A DNA stretch of 64,000 nucleotides from Cunninghamia lanceolata. Lineage: Eukaryota > Streptophyta > Pinopsida > Cupressales > Cupressaceae. The position numbers and the translations under genes are program-made. The notes beneath the pieces are model-generated. The model did no database searches. It was not told where the DNA came from and worked only from the letters and a program-made list of their open reading frames with translations. Below are positions 36,801 through 49,010 of this stretch, piece after piece. Every line of letters begins with the position of its first letter. Position 1 is the first letter of the stretch. The DNA is taken from contig BSBN01000187.1 in assembly GCA_027924645.1 (NCBI GenBank), positions 19,176,001 to 19,240,000 on the forward strand, read 5' to 3'.

Positions 36801-39800
36801 GATGTTTTATAGATCAGTATTAGGAGCGACATTGAGTATTGATAGATATTAAGGTGAAATAGAGCTTAAAATCGGCCCAAAAGAGTATCTGGATTTTTCT
36901 GCCATGAAGGAAATCATATTATTGAATATGACCCAGCATTCTTTGGGAATTCTGGCTTGTTTTGGAATTATGGAAGAATGGAAAACCCTATCTCTACCCA
37001 AGTTATTTCCTTTCACTAAAAGTTTAGGGCCTTGGACTAGGTTACAAACCACAAACCTACTAAAAACCCTTATTTTTTTGTTATCCTTTTGAAACTGAAG
37101 ACAGACTAAATTAGAGTTAGTGCATCCTTGCCTTTAAAACGTTCCATGTCTGCAAAATCATGACAGTAACAATTGAACCTTAAGTTATAGGTGATCTCTG
37201 TCCAAGAAGTAGCTTCCAAGTGCCAATGGTTTACTTTCTCTCTAGACCAAGATACTGGATACTGGCGCAGAAAGAAGTATTCTCTAGAGAGACTGAACTG
37301 AGAAAGTGGGAAAAGAAGACAGGACTTGACAGAAGTTTTCAAAATCTTTCTACTGGAAAAAAAGATGAATACATCCCTCAAGTTGACGATAGTTGGAGAT
37401 TATGAATTTGACAAGAGGCTACACCTTGTTGTATTATAGCAGCAGAGCTTGGCCCAAAAGGGGTTACAACATATTTGTGCGTTTCATTGAAGTCACAAAA
37501 TCTGGTTAATTCAGGACTATCTAGACTTTTTTTTTGATAAGGGATAGTAGGGTTTTTGAAAGGGCCCTAACCCTTTTTAACAAAACAATAAAGATAAAAC
37601 AATAAAGCCCAACAAACAACAAGGAGCAACAACAAGGATCATGCAGCACTAAGGCTGCAAAACAGCAGCAGACCATCAGCACCACAAGGAGCTGTAGACC
37701 TCAAACACAAGGCATACAACTCAAGGACTAAAAGAGATCAGCCAAACCAAAATGCTCTCGAGAGCACTGGACAACCCCATCCGTCAATTCTTTGACACCA
37801 ATTTCCTTTGTGGCTGTTCTTCCTTTATTAATCGCAACTCTAGAATCAAAAGGACGTGAAAGCCTCTCTCCCGGCACCGCCTTTCTTTCCGCGAATCCAT
37901 CAAAGGGTTGACTTGGGTCTCCTCTACACCCCTACTTTCCTCAATTTCCCTCTCCCTACAAACCTCCTTTGGCATCGCATCTGGAATAGCCTTACATGCA
38001 TCGTCAATTCCAGCCGAAGAGGGCTATCTGGACTTCTTATGGTGTATGACTTTAGTCTCTTTGAGGATTAGCTGATAACTCTTGCAACCTTCATTGGTTT
38101 TTGTTTGTTACAAAATTGTATGTGAAGTGATATTGTTTAGTGCGTTGAGATTATATTTGAGTATTGTGTCATTTACATTTGGATATTGCAGGATGGAGAT
38201 GAATGCAATGAAGAGGAAGATGAAGGTCTAAGCATATCTGGAAAAGAGTTGAAGAAGTTGTTGGAAAGACAATCCAGGATAGATGATGATAATGAGGACA
38301 GAGATGTATGCTTTTCCGCTTTTCCCATAAGTGTGTTTTGTACGTTCTGCCTTGCATTTAAGCTTTTAACAATGTTGCATTTTATTTTAAACTGTTGTAT
38401 GGAGATTATTAGTTTATCATTTGCTATGAATTTCTGTTTTGTTTCTAAAATATTGTTCAAGAGAAAAGGAAGCTCTTGCTCTTATTTGAGAATTCAATTT
38501 AATGGATGCCCTTTTAGTTTAAATTCTACCTCTCAATTGTGTCTTTGCAAGGGAAATGCCTCACTTTCAATCTTGCAGAGCTGCCTTTTTGTTTATGTAT
38601 CTTGAAATGTTTAATGGTCTGATGATTCACATCTGTGTGCTGTAAAAAGGCACTATACTGACATTACATGCACTCTAGGTTTTTCCAAATTATGCACGTA
38701 AGAAAATAGTAGAAACTGTTAAGATGAAATGATTTAAATACTGTAAACCCCTATTGGCACTCTACAATAAAGCCAACCTATCTGAAATTCAGCAAATTAC
38801 CTAAACTGTTGCATAGTTATTATTGGTGTTTGGCCTTGGAATCCTATACTGGGTTGTCTGTGATTGCTCTCCGTTCCATGGGTCCTAGAGTGCTCTTTTA
38901 ACTGTGATTTACTTTTCAATCCTTTGAAATCAACTCCAAATATCTAGGGAAAGAATGTACAACAGAAATGTGTTTCACACAATTGATGAAATTTCCATGT
39001 ATTTCCTTCGGCCATCCTGCCTACATTTGCTTGAACACCCCAACCTGAAAATCTGAATTACCTGACATGTGAGTTTAATGGCTTGTAAATATAGTTCAAC
39101 TGTGGAACACCAAGAAATTTGTGAGCCACTTTTCCTATGATTACTTGTATGCAAAGCAACGGCTTCCAATCATGTTTTTACTACAATCCCACTTGTTGTT
39201 TTTCATTAATCATTAGTTCTTTTTTTATTAGGACAGGTAGATGAAGAGAACCATCTTTTGCCATTGTTAGCCCAGAAAAAATATATCCCAAAAAAGGAAA
39301 CTGTCAAAACCACTTCCACAAAAGCTAAGACTCCAGCATCTACTTGTAGCATGCCAGTAACAACAATATCTGCTAGAGCAAAAAGGAAGTCAGACAATGA
39401 GGATGTGAAGCCAAGTGAAGCTTCACTTACAAAGAGGCGAAAAACAGGGGTAAGTAATCTTTTTGATGAGATGCACTAGTATCAAATATTCTTAGTTTAG
39501 TTCCCTTTGGAACTGTGGTGAGTGTGAGATGCACTATTTTTGTTGGGTTTCTCATTCTGAAGATGTCAATGTTTTGCAATAGGATTTGAAATCCACTAAA
39601 ACAACCAGTGTAAGAGATAAAGTTATTCCGATATCGAAAAGTGTTTCAACCTCAGGGAAGCACTCACTGCCTGCATCTAACAAGGCCACAGTTGCACAAT
39701 CAGCGGGGCCAGTGCCAGAGGAGGAATTGCTCAATTTCTTAAGAGAAATGGCTCCAGTAACAACCCAACATCTTTCAGCTAAATTTAAGCCCAGAATCAA

Positions 39801-40217
39801 GACTCAAGAGGTATGTACTATATTTCATGGCAGCAATATTTAAACATTTCAACTCCCATTTGAACTCTTAGATTTATAATGTCTTTATAAGCAGATTACA
39901 AATTTCCTTAATTGAAACAATTAAATTATTGTACCCATTTGAATAAATATGTTTGTTTGAAGGAAAGAACAAACTTTTCTAGTGTTTTCTTCCTTTTGAT
40001 TGTGGAAACTTAATGTCTTTAATTATGTTGGTTTCAGTTCCAAAGTTTCAGGCAGAGTGCAGATGGTATGTCTATTCTAGGACAATTAGATTTGGCATTC
40101 TTTGATTGTTCCTTCTGTGTGGTACAGGACAAGTTAGCATTTGCTGAAGTCTTGAAGAAAATTTCTCGCCTTGAGAAAATAAATGGTGCTAACTATTTGG
40201 TATTACGAAATATTTGA
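33846..40217 (+). CDS. TFIIF-alpha (RAP74): Transcription initiation factor IIF subunit alpha (RAP74)
   Basis: TFIIF-alpha pairs with TFIIF-beta and escorts RNA polymerase II into the nuclear preinitiation complex. Nine coding exons: 33846-34016, 34264-34419, 34624-34775, 34952-35310, 35953-36068, 38192-38305, 39237-39449, 39583-39810, 40128-40217. All phases join into 532 residues plus TGA, close to the Arabidopsis homologue. Residues 1-57 hold the plant-type cysteine-rich start (C-x2-C, SNCKH, C-x2-C, C-x2-C). Residues about 58-175 form the dimerisation domain (EYNVRAS, EKYKNKPWIIED). A Lys/Arg helix (EEAEEKMKNRRRAAEG) precedes a long acidic middle, including KGDDWEHEERFTDDDEAVGS. Basic NLS-like RAKRKS and KRRKTG lie at about 402-427, and a C-terminal winged helix at about 470-532 ends NYLVLRNI. 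Intron 4 has a GC donor. Intron 5 (2.1 kb) carries a LINE. The ATG is the only one in frame after the acceptor at 33802. It appears intact. Confidence 0.95.
35311..35952 (+). other. TFIIF-alpha intron 4 with GC-AG ends
   Basis: The donor reads AAAG|GCAAGT, the full donor consensus with C for T, and the acceptor reads TTTCTTCAG|GTG. Only this splice gives the conserved KGDDWEHEE; the nearest GT (35315) would run straight into stops. GC-AG introns are a known minor class, about 1% of plant introns. Confidence 0.9.
37529..38020 (-). mobile_element. Truncated LINE in TFIIF-alpha intron 5
   Basis: On the minus strand the insert ends in CCCTTATCAAAAAAAAA, with the LINE-style 3' UTR (TTGTTAAAAAGGGTTAGGGC). 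It is flanked by a 15-base target duplication with two mismatches: GGACTATCTAGACTT at 37514 and GGGCTATCTGGACTT at 38021. It is about 490 bp, so strongly 5'-truncated, and lies antisense to the host gene, away from its splice sites. Confidence 0.75.
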
Positions 40218-41149
40218 AGAATTCAATTTTGTTGAAATTTGGCTTATCTCTCCCATGTGACATCAGAATGAGCTTGTGATCAGAGCACAATCGTGTTTAC
40301 AACATATATCTTAGATATAATCGAGTACAACTGGAACACAATATTATGTAATTATATTCTTGGGTTTAAAAAGGATAAAGCTCTTTAAAAAAATTAAATT
40401 ATTTTTAAAAATATTTGATTCTTGTATTGATGATGGATCAATAAGTGTGACAGAACTGCCCTCATAAAAACTTTTTTATGCAGTTTTTATTCAAAGCTTC
40501 TATTCTTTCTTATTTGTAGAGTTTGGGGAAATACTAATGGGAACAAGAACCAGAGCTACAGATATTCAGTCTCTTGCTAATGTTATATTTTGTTTCAGTG
40601 ATCACTTCTTTAATTCAGTGGGGTTTTAAAGTTGTGGACAACTTTTTCATGTTTAATACCCAGCAGTATATGGTGAAAAACAATCCATTGCTTTTAAAAA
40701 GATGATGTAGAATTCTGAGATCCAGCTGTGAAAAGGGATACTGTAGGTTAAGACAACATAAACAAATTATTTTCTTCCAATCATTAACCCAAAAAAAGCC
40801 AGTAAAAAACATCATCCATTATTGGATTTATTTGCACCTCATAGTTTAGTTGTGCATGGTTAAAAATTCCAAACTAGGAACTGCTAAGCAATGTTATCAA
40901 CTTGTATAGAATTTTGCTCTCTCCAATAGGATGCCCAAGTTTGCTGTTCAGTGGGCATTTTTTCTGTATGAAACAATGCTTTAAAACCAACCAATTCACT
41001 AGTGCTATATGGATTCATGTAGGCACGTTGACCTATGTCATACAACTAGCTACAACGTCTGTGGCTGAGGGTTCAGCCGATATAGTATATTTAATATGTA
41101 TAACAGCTGTCATTGTAGCCAACAACCACTTTGAATTCTAACTTTGACC
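40218..41149. other. TFIIF-alpha 3' UTR and downstream spacer
   Basis: No further gene is seen. The 3' UTR extends an unknown distance; no canonical AATAAA stands out in the first 200 bases. Confidence 0.5.
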
Positions 41150-42420
41150 TCTTCTCCTTGGGCACATGAATGTATGCCTCAACTAAATATCCAAATATGT
41201 TGACACGAGGTCTTTTTTCCCATCCAAACTTCCTATGGGGTTTTGTCAATAAGAGTTGATGCAAGAGATCTATTAACTAGATAATAAGTTGTACTGACTG
41301 CTTCTGCCTAGAATTTTTTATCCAATCCAGCTCCATTGAGCATAATTCTATCCTCTCTATCAATGTCCTATTCATCCACTCTACAACTCCATTCTATTGA
41401 GAGAAGTATAATTTGTCTTATGTCGTGCAATGTCATTGTCCTTAAAAAATCTATCAAACTCTACTAAGCAACTTTCCTCACTATTGTCTATTCTTAACAC
41501 CTTGATTTTCCTATCTATCTAGTTCTCCACAAGAAGCTTAAACTCTTTGAACCAAGTAAAGACCTTGGATTTATACTTAAAATAGACTCAAATTTTTTTT
41601 TTGAGAAATCATTAAGGAATGATACATAATACCAAGATTTTTCAAGTGAAGGTACATCTTCTAGACCAAAAATATCAATATGAATTAAACCCAAATCCCT
41701 ATATATCTAACAAAGCTCGAATGAAACTTAACACAAGTTTACTCTCCATATAAATAATGTTCACAAAAGTCAAAGCTAAGGAACAATTGACCAACCCCTC
41801 TACAAGATTTTTACTTTTGAAGGCTCTAAGGCCTTTCTCACCAATGTGGCCCATGCACTCATGCCACAACATAGTGTAACTAATTGGTAACTTGCTCTCT
41901 AAGGAAAGATCATGCATAGGAACCCAAACTGCATTTAGAGGTGCTGCAAGTCCTTTTGCTTCAAGCCCTCTTGTTGCAAGTCTTAACGCTACAAGTCCCT
42001 TCACTACAAGTACTAGTCCTATAGATGTGGACGTCGTTGTTTATTCTAATGTTGTAGGTACCAAATTTATAGGTGTAGTTAGTACAAGTTGCTTTGCTAT
42101 AGGTACCACCAAACTGTTATGCTAAATGTATGTGCTAGCATCAAGGTGGAAAAGAGTCCCAAGTCAAACTCCCTTTACAAGTACCATATCTCCATGAACC
42201 ATCCTACACCCACCCTGCTAAAGACTACCTGCACATGCACATCATTCATCTTACTAACAGATAATAGATTTTGTGCCAAACTTGGGATGTGTAGAAATCC
42301 TAAGATACCTTTGATCCTCCCAATAGAGAATCTAATCTTGACTTGGCCTCATCCAACAATACCTAGAAAAGAGTTGTCACTAGGATAGACCTTTCCACCA
42401 TCAAACTTCTCATTAAAGTG
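41150..42420 (-). pseudogene. Ty1/copia pol relic (GAG-pre-integrase and integrase start)
   Basis: Read on the minus strand, fragments follow the copia order. Near 42400-42230 comes the protease end and pre-integrase start: IRFSIGRIKGILGFLHIPSL followed by AQNLLSVSKMND. Near 41860 comes the pre-integrase zinc-binding motif LWHECMGHIGEKGLRAFKSK. Then comes a corrupted zinc-finger stretch and, near 41640, YYVSFLNDFSKK, the integrase catalytic-domain start. Multiple frameshifts and stops leave only a 101-codon continuous piece (41699-42004). Further downstream (41500-41200) words of the integrase core are still visible, and reverse transcriptase is not present. It is a dead fragment. Confidence 0.8.
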
Positions 42421-43329
42421 TCTTATCTAATGCTACATTAAAGTGTCTTATGATTTTACTTTGGCTAGGACTAGTGATTGATATATCAATTACCTAGATA
42501 GGTTTAACCACTAGAACCTAGTGAACCATACATAAACATATGGTCAAATCATCTCATGATGAAACAAATACCCATTGAGTGATTAGCATCTATATGTTGT
42601 AGTAAAAGGTTGCAATGGTAAAACAATTTGGAAATGAGTCTTTAGGAATTTGTTTGAGAATTAGATCAATCCTCATGACCCCAAGAGTGCTAAATAAGTG
42701 TGCAACATCATTATGATTGCAATGAAATGTTAACCTCAACTCAATCATACTAATTGCCTCATAGCACTAAGGGTGACCAATGTGAATTCAATCAATTTTA
42801 TATAATAATTATCTCATGAGCCAATGTAGGTTCCACACAAGACAAGTCCAAGACTTCAACAAGGCTCATAACAAGTGTAACTCAACCTTTGAGGGCTTTA
42901 ACCTAAACAACTATTAATTTGGAATGGTTTATCACAACCCAACCACTTGCAATGAGTATTTAAGAAACAACTCTTCATAAATCTTTAATTAAATAAAAGC
43001 TTGTGACCACACTAAATCACATTTTCATTCTCAAATAATTCATAAATAGGTAGCAACCATATAGCAAGTTAATATTAAACTAAACTTCTCAATAAGAATC
43101 CTACTACAATACCCACTAAAAACACATTTCTTGCCATTTCAAAACATATATAAGACCTTAAAGTTGTATAATTTATGTATTGACTTTATCCTAATCACCC
43201 ATTGTTAAAAAAAGTTAATTTCCTTACATATAATTATTAAATTCCTAATTCTTTTAGTAAATAGATCCACTACATTTAAACACAATATTAATGTTCTCTT
43301 TATTATTCTTAGGATGATTAGTCTTAGTT
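42421..43329. other. No recognised gene
   Basis: AT-rich DNA upstream of the copia relic on its own strand. The gag part expected here cannot be recognised. CTAGGACTAGTGATTGATAT-type sequence and simple AT words only. Confidence 0.4.
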
Positions 43330-43560
43330 TCATACTCCTATTCTTTTTATACACAAGTCACATATTATTTATACCTCCTAACTCAATTCAAAATTCATTG
43401 AGAGTTTGGGTAGCTTTAATCTACCTACTTACACTTTGCCAAATTCTATTTCATCAAAATATATCATTAAATATATTAAGGGAACAACATCAAGGCTCTA
43501 ATGAAAACCCTTGAATAGATCTCACATGTAGGTAAAGTGGAGTGAGATACAACTAGCACT
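43330..43560. repeat. Intact paralogue of the solo-LTR insertion site
   Basis: Matches 43682-43738 joined to 48824-49010: TTTTTATACACAAGTCACAT, ATTATTTATACCTCC, TTCATTGAGAGTTTGGGTAG and GAATAGATCTCACATGTAGG. It preserves the uninterrupted target sequence and therefore proves the borders of the insertion at 43739-48823. Confidence 0.85.
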
Positions 43561-43738
43561 AGTTGTGTTCTTCTGAACTATATGTTATCTACTATGTCAT
43601 CCAAAACTATAGCATATAGATATTTATATATTATATATTATTTTTTATTAGAATAAATTATTATCATATCTTTGGTTTTGTCCTATGAATATCTATGATT
43701 ATCACAAATCTTTTTATACATAAATCACATATTATTTA

Positions 43739-46700
43739 TGTAACATCCACGTTCTAAAAACATAGTAAAAACCAAAAATTTCATCATAAAGTAACTTTAC
43801 AAGGTAAAAATGAGACAGAGAAAATTTTTCTTTTATTCAACATAAAGTCGAGTAACTACAATTACAAGATATCTCATTACAAATTCAATAAACCATATTG
43901 ACTTTCTCAAGTACAATGTATACAAAAATCAATCAATTATAAATACCTGAAACAGATAATATTTTACTTAGTCTCAATAAACACAAGTCTCAGAGACATA
44001 CTGCATCCAGAATTCTGACATCTTTATCGCAAGCCTCGGCATGTCTTCTGCTAGGGAGAGAGAGAGTATCTTCCCAGTGATTTACCTCCAACCACAGACC
44101 GTCGGTCTCCCGCACTCCTTCCTAACCGGAAGTGGCCCTTCCCTTCACAAGAAGTATAGACCAAGGAGACCAGTGGTAATTTGCCTTTCCGAGTACATAG
44201 TGTTGTATCTTACACAACTCTATCTATCATACAACCCTAGATACCCTCTAGCTAAGTATGATTCCCGATAGGACGTGCAATCCAGATACAGTGAACTGAC
44301 AATGCATGCAGAGACATATGCATTACTATGGCCATAGTTTCAATATAAATTGACGTTCACAAAGAACGATGTCGTATTGTTCACCCACTTCAACTCGACT
44401 TGGATACTATCATATTCCTACAGTTTGACTTGGTCAACCTACATTCAACTTATGAAGTCATGGCATTTTCATTAATTTAGTCTTCCCGACTCAGACATGA
44501 TTTCTTTCACTGTCTAAAATCCATAGACCTGTTCAACTTTCTTTCCTTTTGAGGACTCTCGTTGCTTCATCGCAATTCCTGAGGTCCATGACTTTTGTCT
44601 CATAATAAATATTGATAGACTAATTACGACTAAGATGATAACCTTACCTAGGTTAAGCAGTATAGACTTGGAACTAATTCCCCTTCTTGCAAGTAAGACT
44701 CATTACACATAATCAAGGCACAAGACCCTTCAATCATGATCTAAATAATTCTCTCAAGGCCTTAATATAATAATTACCATCTCTAGGGTTTAGATTTAAC
44801 TGATGAGTTTGGCCTAACTCGAACCTAGTCTTTCTGACTTAGGTAAATTCACAAGACACTGTCGTTGCTCTAGTAATCATTATGGATTGACTATCCATTC
44901 TAAGGTTTCTTTCATTGCATCTTTGTAACGTTGAGATTTATCCCCCTTGTCGACAAGTAATAGCTTAAGAGAAATTGTGATAAGAAGGTATAATGAATAA
45001 TATTTGACTTAACCATTTAATGGCACCTCTTGCATGCTTGCAAAACTCGAGGCTTATGACTTGCATTTCCAGTTGACTTGTATCCCAACAAGTAGTTTTC
45101 CCTTACCTATGGTTAAACATTCCCGACTAGTAACATACCTCTTTTCAATAAGATAGACATGAACATTACTAGATAACAGTTCTCTGCCCTTTAATGACTT
45201 CCCACATAGAGTACTTAAAATGGTTTATAACTAGAGAAGTGTTTGAAGGTAATTCTTAATCCTTCGAGGTTATACTAGGGTTTTTATTTATCCTTTTTCA
45301 ATCCAATGGAATAACAAACATACATATTCTAAGAAGTAAGAAAATCGTAATAACAATTATCTATTAGTCTTCTTTCGACAAGAGAGTTAAATATATCTTT
45401 CCATCTATGGTTGGATTATCAATACTTCCATACTTACAACTTTAAGTTGTTCTATTCAATACTAATAGGTTTTCAACCCAACTCAATATGTTATTATGTT
45501 GAGATGAAATTTCCCATATGACGAGAGTCAAATGTATCTTGAGTTCCTATTTCCTCATAAGATAACTAAAACAAGTTAAAGTTCCATACAAGTGTCATCC
45601 AATAATCTTTATCCACCCCCTAAGTTGAACTAGGTTTCTATACATCCTATTCCCACACAATGGAGTAGAAATCATACATATTCTAGAAAGAAAGAATATC
45701 ATAAGGAACGATTATTTTCTAGTCTTCGTGTGACTAAGAGGTCGTTACAATCTTTTTAAACAAGAGTATTTCCATTTACAAGGAAACCTTAGTTATCACT
45801 AACCACAAGGTTCCACCTCAAGTTTAAAATATCAACTATGATCGTCTTGATCACAAGATCTATAAGACTTATTTATCATTGCCATCAACTTAAGTTTATT
45901 GTCTAAGTTGCTCTATATATGTATAAATTTCCAATGTAGTCTTGGAATCAATATTATTATCTAATTCCTCTTCGAGCAACTAAAAGACTATAATATAGAT
46001 ATCGTAACTGCTTACCCTTACTTATAGTATGATTGCTCAATAACTACATGTTAACTTTTACACGTAATGAGTAATTATCTCGCGATTTTACCAAATCATA
46101 AGAAGGCAATAACAAAGCATCCTAGGACTTGCAAAATCTATATTTCTTGTTCAAGCCCTATTCCATACAAAGTTCTACGGCATGGAAGAGTAAAACAAAT
46201 GCCTAAACAATCTAAATAGACAGTTTCTTATGAAACTTGATCTAAAAAAGCTTATGTCTAAGTAACAGCACAAGCACTTGATGACTTATACATCCTCAAA
46301 GTTCATTCTATGAAGTCAGCCTCAAAGTGTGCAGAGCATTAAACTCATAAATTACTTTTCGATGAGGTTTTAAACATTCACCAAAGACCAAACTTAAATG
46401 GCATCGAGTAAGAGTTCTATGATAGAATAGGGTTTATGATTACTCTTGTTTTTATGCCTATAAAGCTTACTAAACTTCATATAGTTAATGAAATACCTAT
46501 GTTCTCAAAAGGAAAACCACTGATGATTATGAGTTTCCAACGGCATACCATCTAAAAGATAAAACATGAGAAATGGGCTCGGCTCTTACCTGAGCAATCC
46601 TCACAAATACAAATCTGGTGATGTTAGACTATGAGCTACAACTTAGCTAGTATACTTTTGTCAACCCACGCTTAAATTCCTTACCTCTAACTCTTTACGC

Positions 46701-48823
46701 AGTGATGACCATCCTTATAACCTTCCCGGCACACCAGTTATCAGTCTTGTTCTCCCTTTTGCAAAGTAATCTTCCTCTAAGCTACCGCCCCCAACTTAAC
46801 TTTGCCAGCCTTCCTTTATTACAAACCCCCTAACGATAACCCGTTATCTCCTCTCCTATCGACTCATGTCTAGTCGAATATCCCACTCCCGAACTTCCCT
46901 CCATTTGTTGCATTCAGTTATCCTTTTTTTTTCATCCCTGAAATAACCGTCTCCTCTCTTCTTTAAACGATCCCTACCTCCTTACATAAAGACACACTCA
47001 AATTTGTTATATCCGTTCCCTTAAGCCGTGGGAATCTCCATATTACAAGCCTTCGAAAACTTTTTCCATCCACTACAGGAAGTGGGAATGTGGTGTGTAA
47101 CTGCCACCCCCTCACCAATTCACCACCAACTATATAAACGACCACAACAATAAAAGACTCCACTTACGTCGCTCCTCCCAAATGGGCTCCATGACTTGGT
47201 AAGTTGCAACGAGCTTGAAGAGTGGACCGCTTCAACAGGAAGGAGCTGGAGGGCATGCCTAAGATAGAGGCATTTCTGGCGCCACAAAACGTGAGAGAGA
47301 ACAACTACTGGTGAGTAGAGGATATCCCATGCCTTAAAACAAAATCCACAGCATAGTGAATAGTGGCGTCAATCACCCTCTGAACGTCCTTCTAAACGTC
47401 CCCTCGCAGCAATCTTTCACAGCAAACTCTGAGGCTGATGGAGAGCTAGGGGTCGACTTGAAGGTGCAGGCCGAACGAGAGCCCCCAAAGGTGGTCGTTG
47501 GAGTGAGGATGATGGCCTGCAATGTCAACTTGACCACGAGTTGAAAAACAACCTCTGATATGAGCGCCAAATGGGAACAAAGAATGCAGAGGGTGGCCAG
47601 TTGATAGGATAACAACCCATCCACTATACATGAATATAGGACCACAAAACCATTGGATTCGCCATAACATACATAAATGGGGCTCAAAAACTTACGAGGT
47701 GGCAATTTTAAATAATTAAAACATCCCTCCATACTCATAACCGATCGCGAGTACCAACGATTGCCACCTTAGCAAAATAGTTTGGTCGAAAGCGATAATT
47801 TGGTGGTCTAAAACTAGAAAATAAAAAGAGTTATTCGAATGAAAAGACATCATAAAAAGAACTATTATGTGTTCCTTTACAACTTCAGATCGATACCGAC
47901 GACCAATTAGGATGAAGAAATACCTCACGATCACATAAATATAACTCATGTAATTTTGGCATATCTCCCCATATATTACGACAGAACAAGATATAACACA
48001 CCTTGGTTTCTAATTCGACGTCCGTCGAACTTCTCAAAGAAAAGAGACTACAACAATGCTCAAAGCATTTTACGACAATCACGATGGATTGGGCGTAACG
48101 CAACACAAGTTTTCTAAATCGTTTGACGCACAAAACAACTTCTCGCATCTTTCGACTACGAGACGTGCTCCACAAATCTGCCAAAAAATAGGTTCAACTA
48201 TTGACGTTAAACGACGACAAAATCAGCATCATCCAACTTGATGGGAACGTCTTAACGTCTAAGAGGTGACAATAAAACCTCAAGTGACTCAAGGAGATAA
48301 AAACAACCGTTCTACGTCAATGATGTTGTTTACTTCGCAAACGACTATGTCGACTCACCATCGACTTGACTAAATGATAATCAGGATATCGACTACCTGT
48401 CGATTTAGATTCGAAAGAAAACTGGCAAGATAAGACTTACCTCATACGACTCGTTGGTTCACATTATCGTTTAACACTAGACTCGTTTGGCAAATTGACC
48501 ACTCGTAATCCAAGGTCTATCTCTCTCTTCTCGAAAGGTACTCTCTCTCTCCTCTCTGAGAGTCGATACCCTGTAATCCTGTTTCACTTGCCATCAAACA
48601 ATAACAGATCAGTGCATCTTTATTCGATAAATTCAACTAATAAATCAAATCTTATAATACAGTTATTAAATCGACCATAACATAATCGTTTCCATGATTT
48701 CATAATTGATATTCAATATAATTCCATGTCATATCCTGTCTTAAGTCTATAATATCTCAACAAATTTACTTATGCCCACGTAAAAAGTAAAAGTATAGCA
48801 AGTTAGAAAATAGGGATGTAACA
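43739..48823 (+). mobile_element. 5085 bp solo LTR (or LTR-ended element) with 5 bp target duplication
   Basis: The element starts TGTAACATCC and ends GGATGTAACA (9 of 10 bases match as an inverted repeat), with TG...CA tips. ATTTA is duplicated at 43734-43738 and 48824-48828. The empty site is preserved in the paralogue at 43330-43560. No gene is found inside. The first few hundred bases do not recur before the right end, so I see no second LTR or internal region, which argues for one very long solo LTR left by recombination. TATATAAA at 47131-47138, followed by a C-rich leader, would place the promoter about 3.4 kb into the LTR, in + orientation. Alternatively it is a large gene-less LTR-like element whose repeats have diverged beyond recognition. 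A GA run lies near 44055. Confidence 0.75.
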
Positions 48824-49010
48824 ATTTATACCTCCTAACTCAATTCAAAATTCATTGAGAGTTTAAGTAGCTTTAATCTATCTACTTACACTATGCCAAA
48901 TTGTATTTTGTTAAAACATGGATCATTAAATATAATTAAGGGAATGACAACACTTGGTTTTAGTGAAAACCCTTGAATAGATCTCATGTGTAGGTAAAGT
49001 GGATCTTCCT

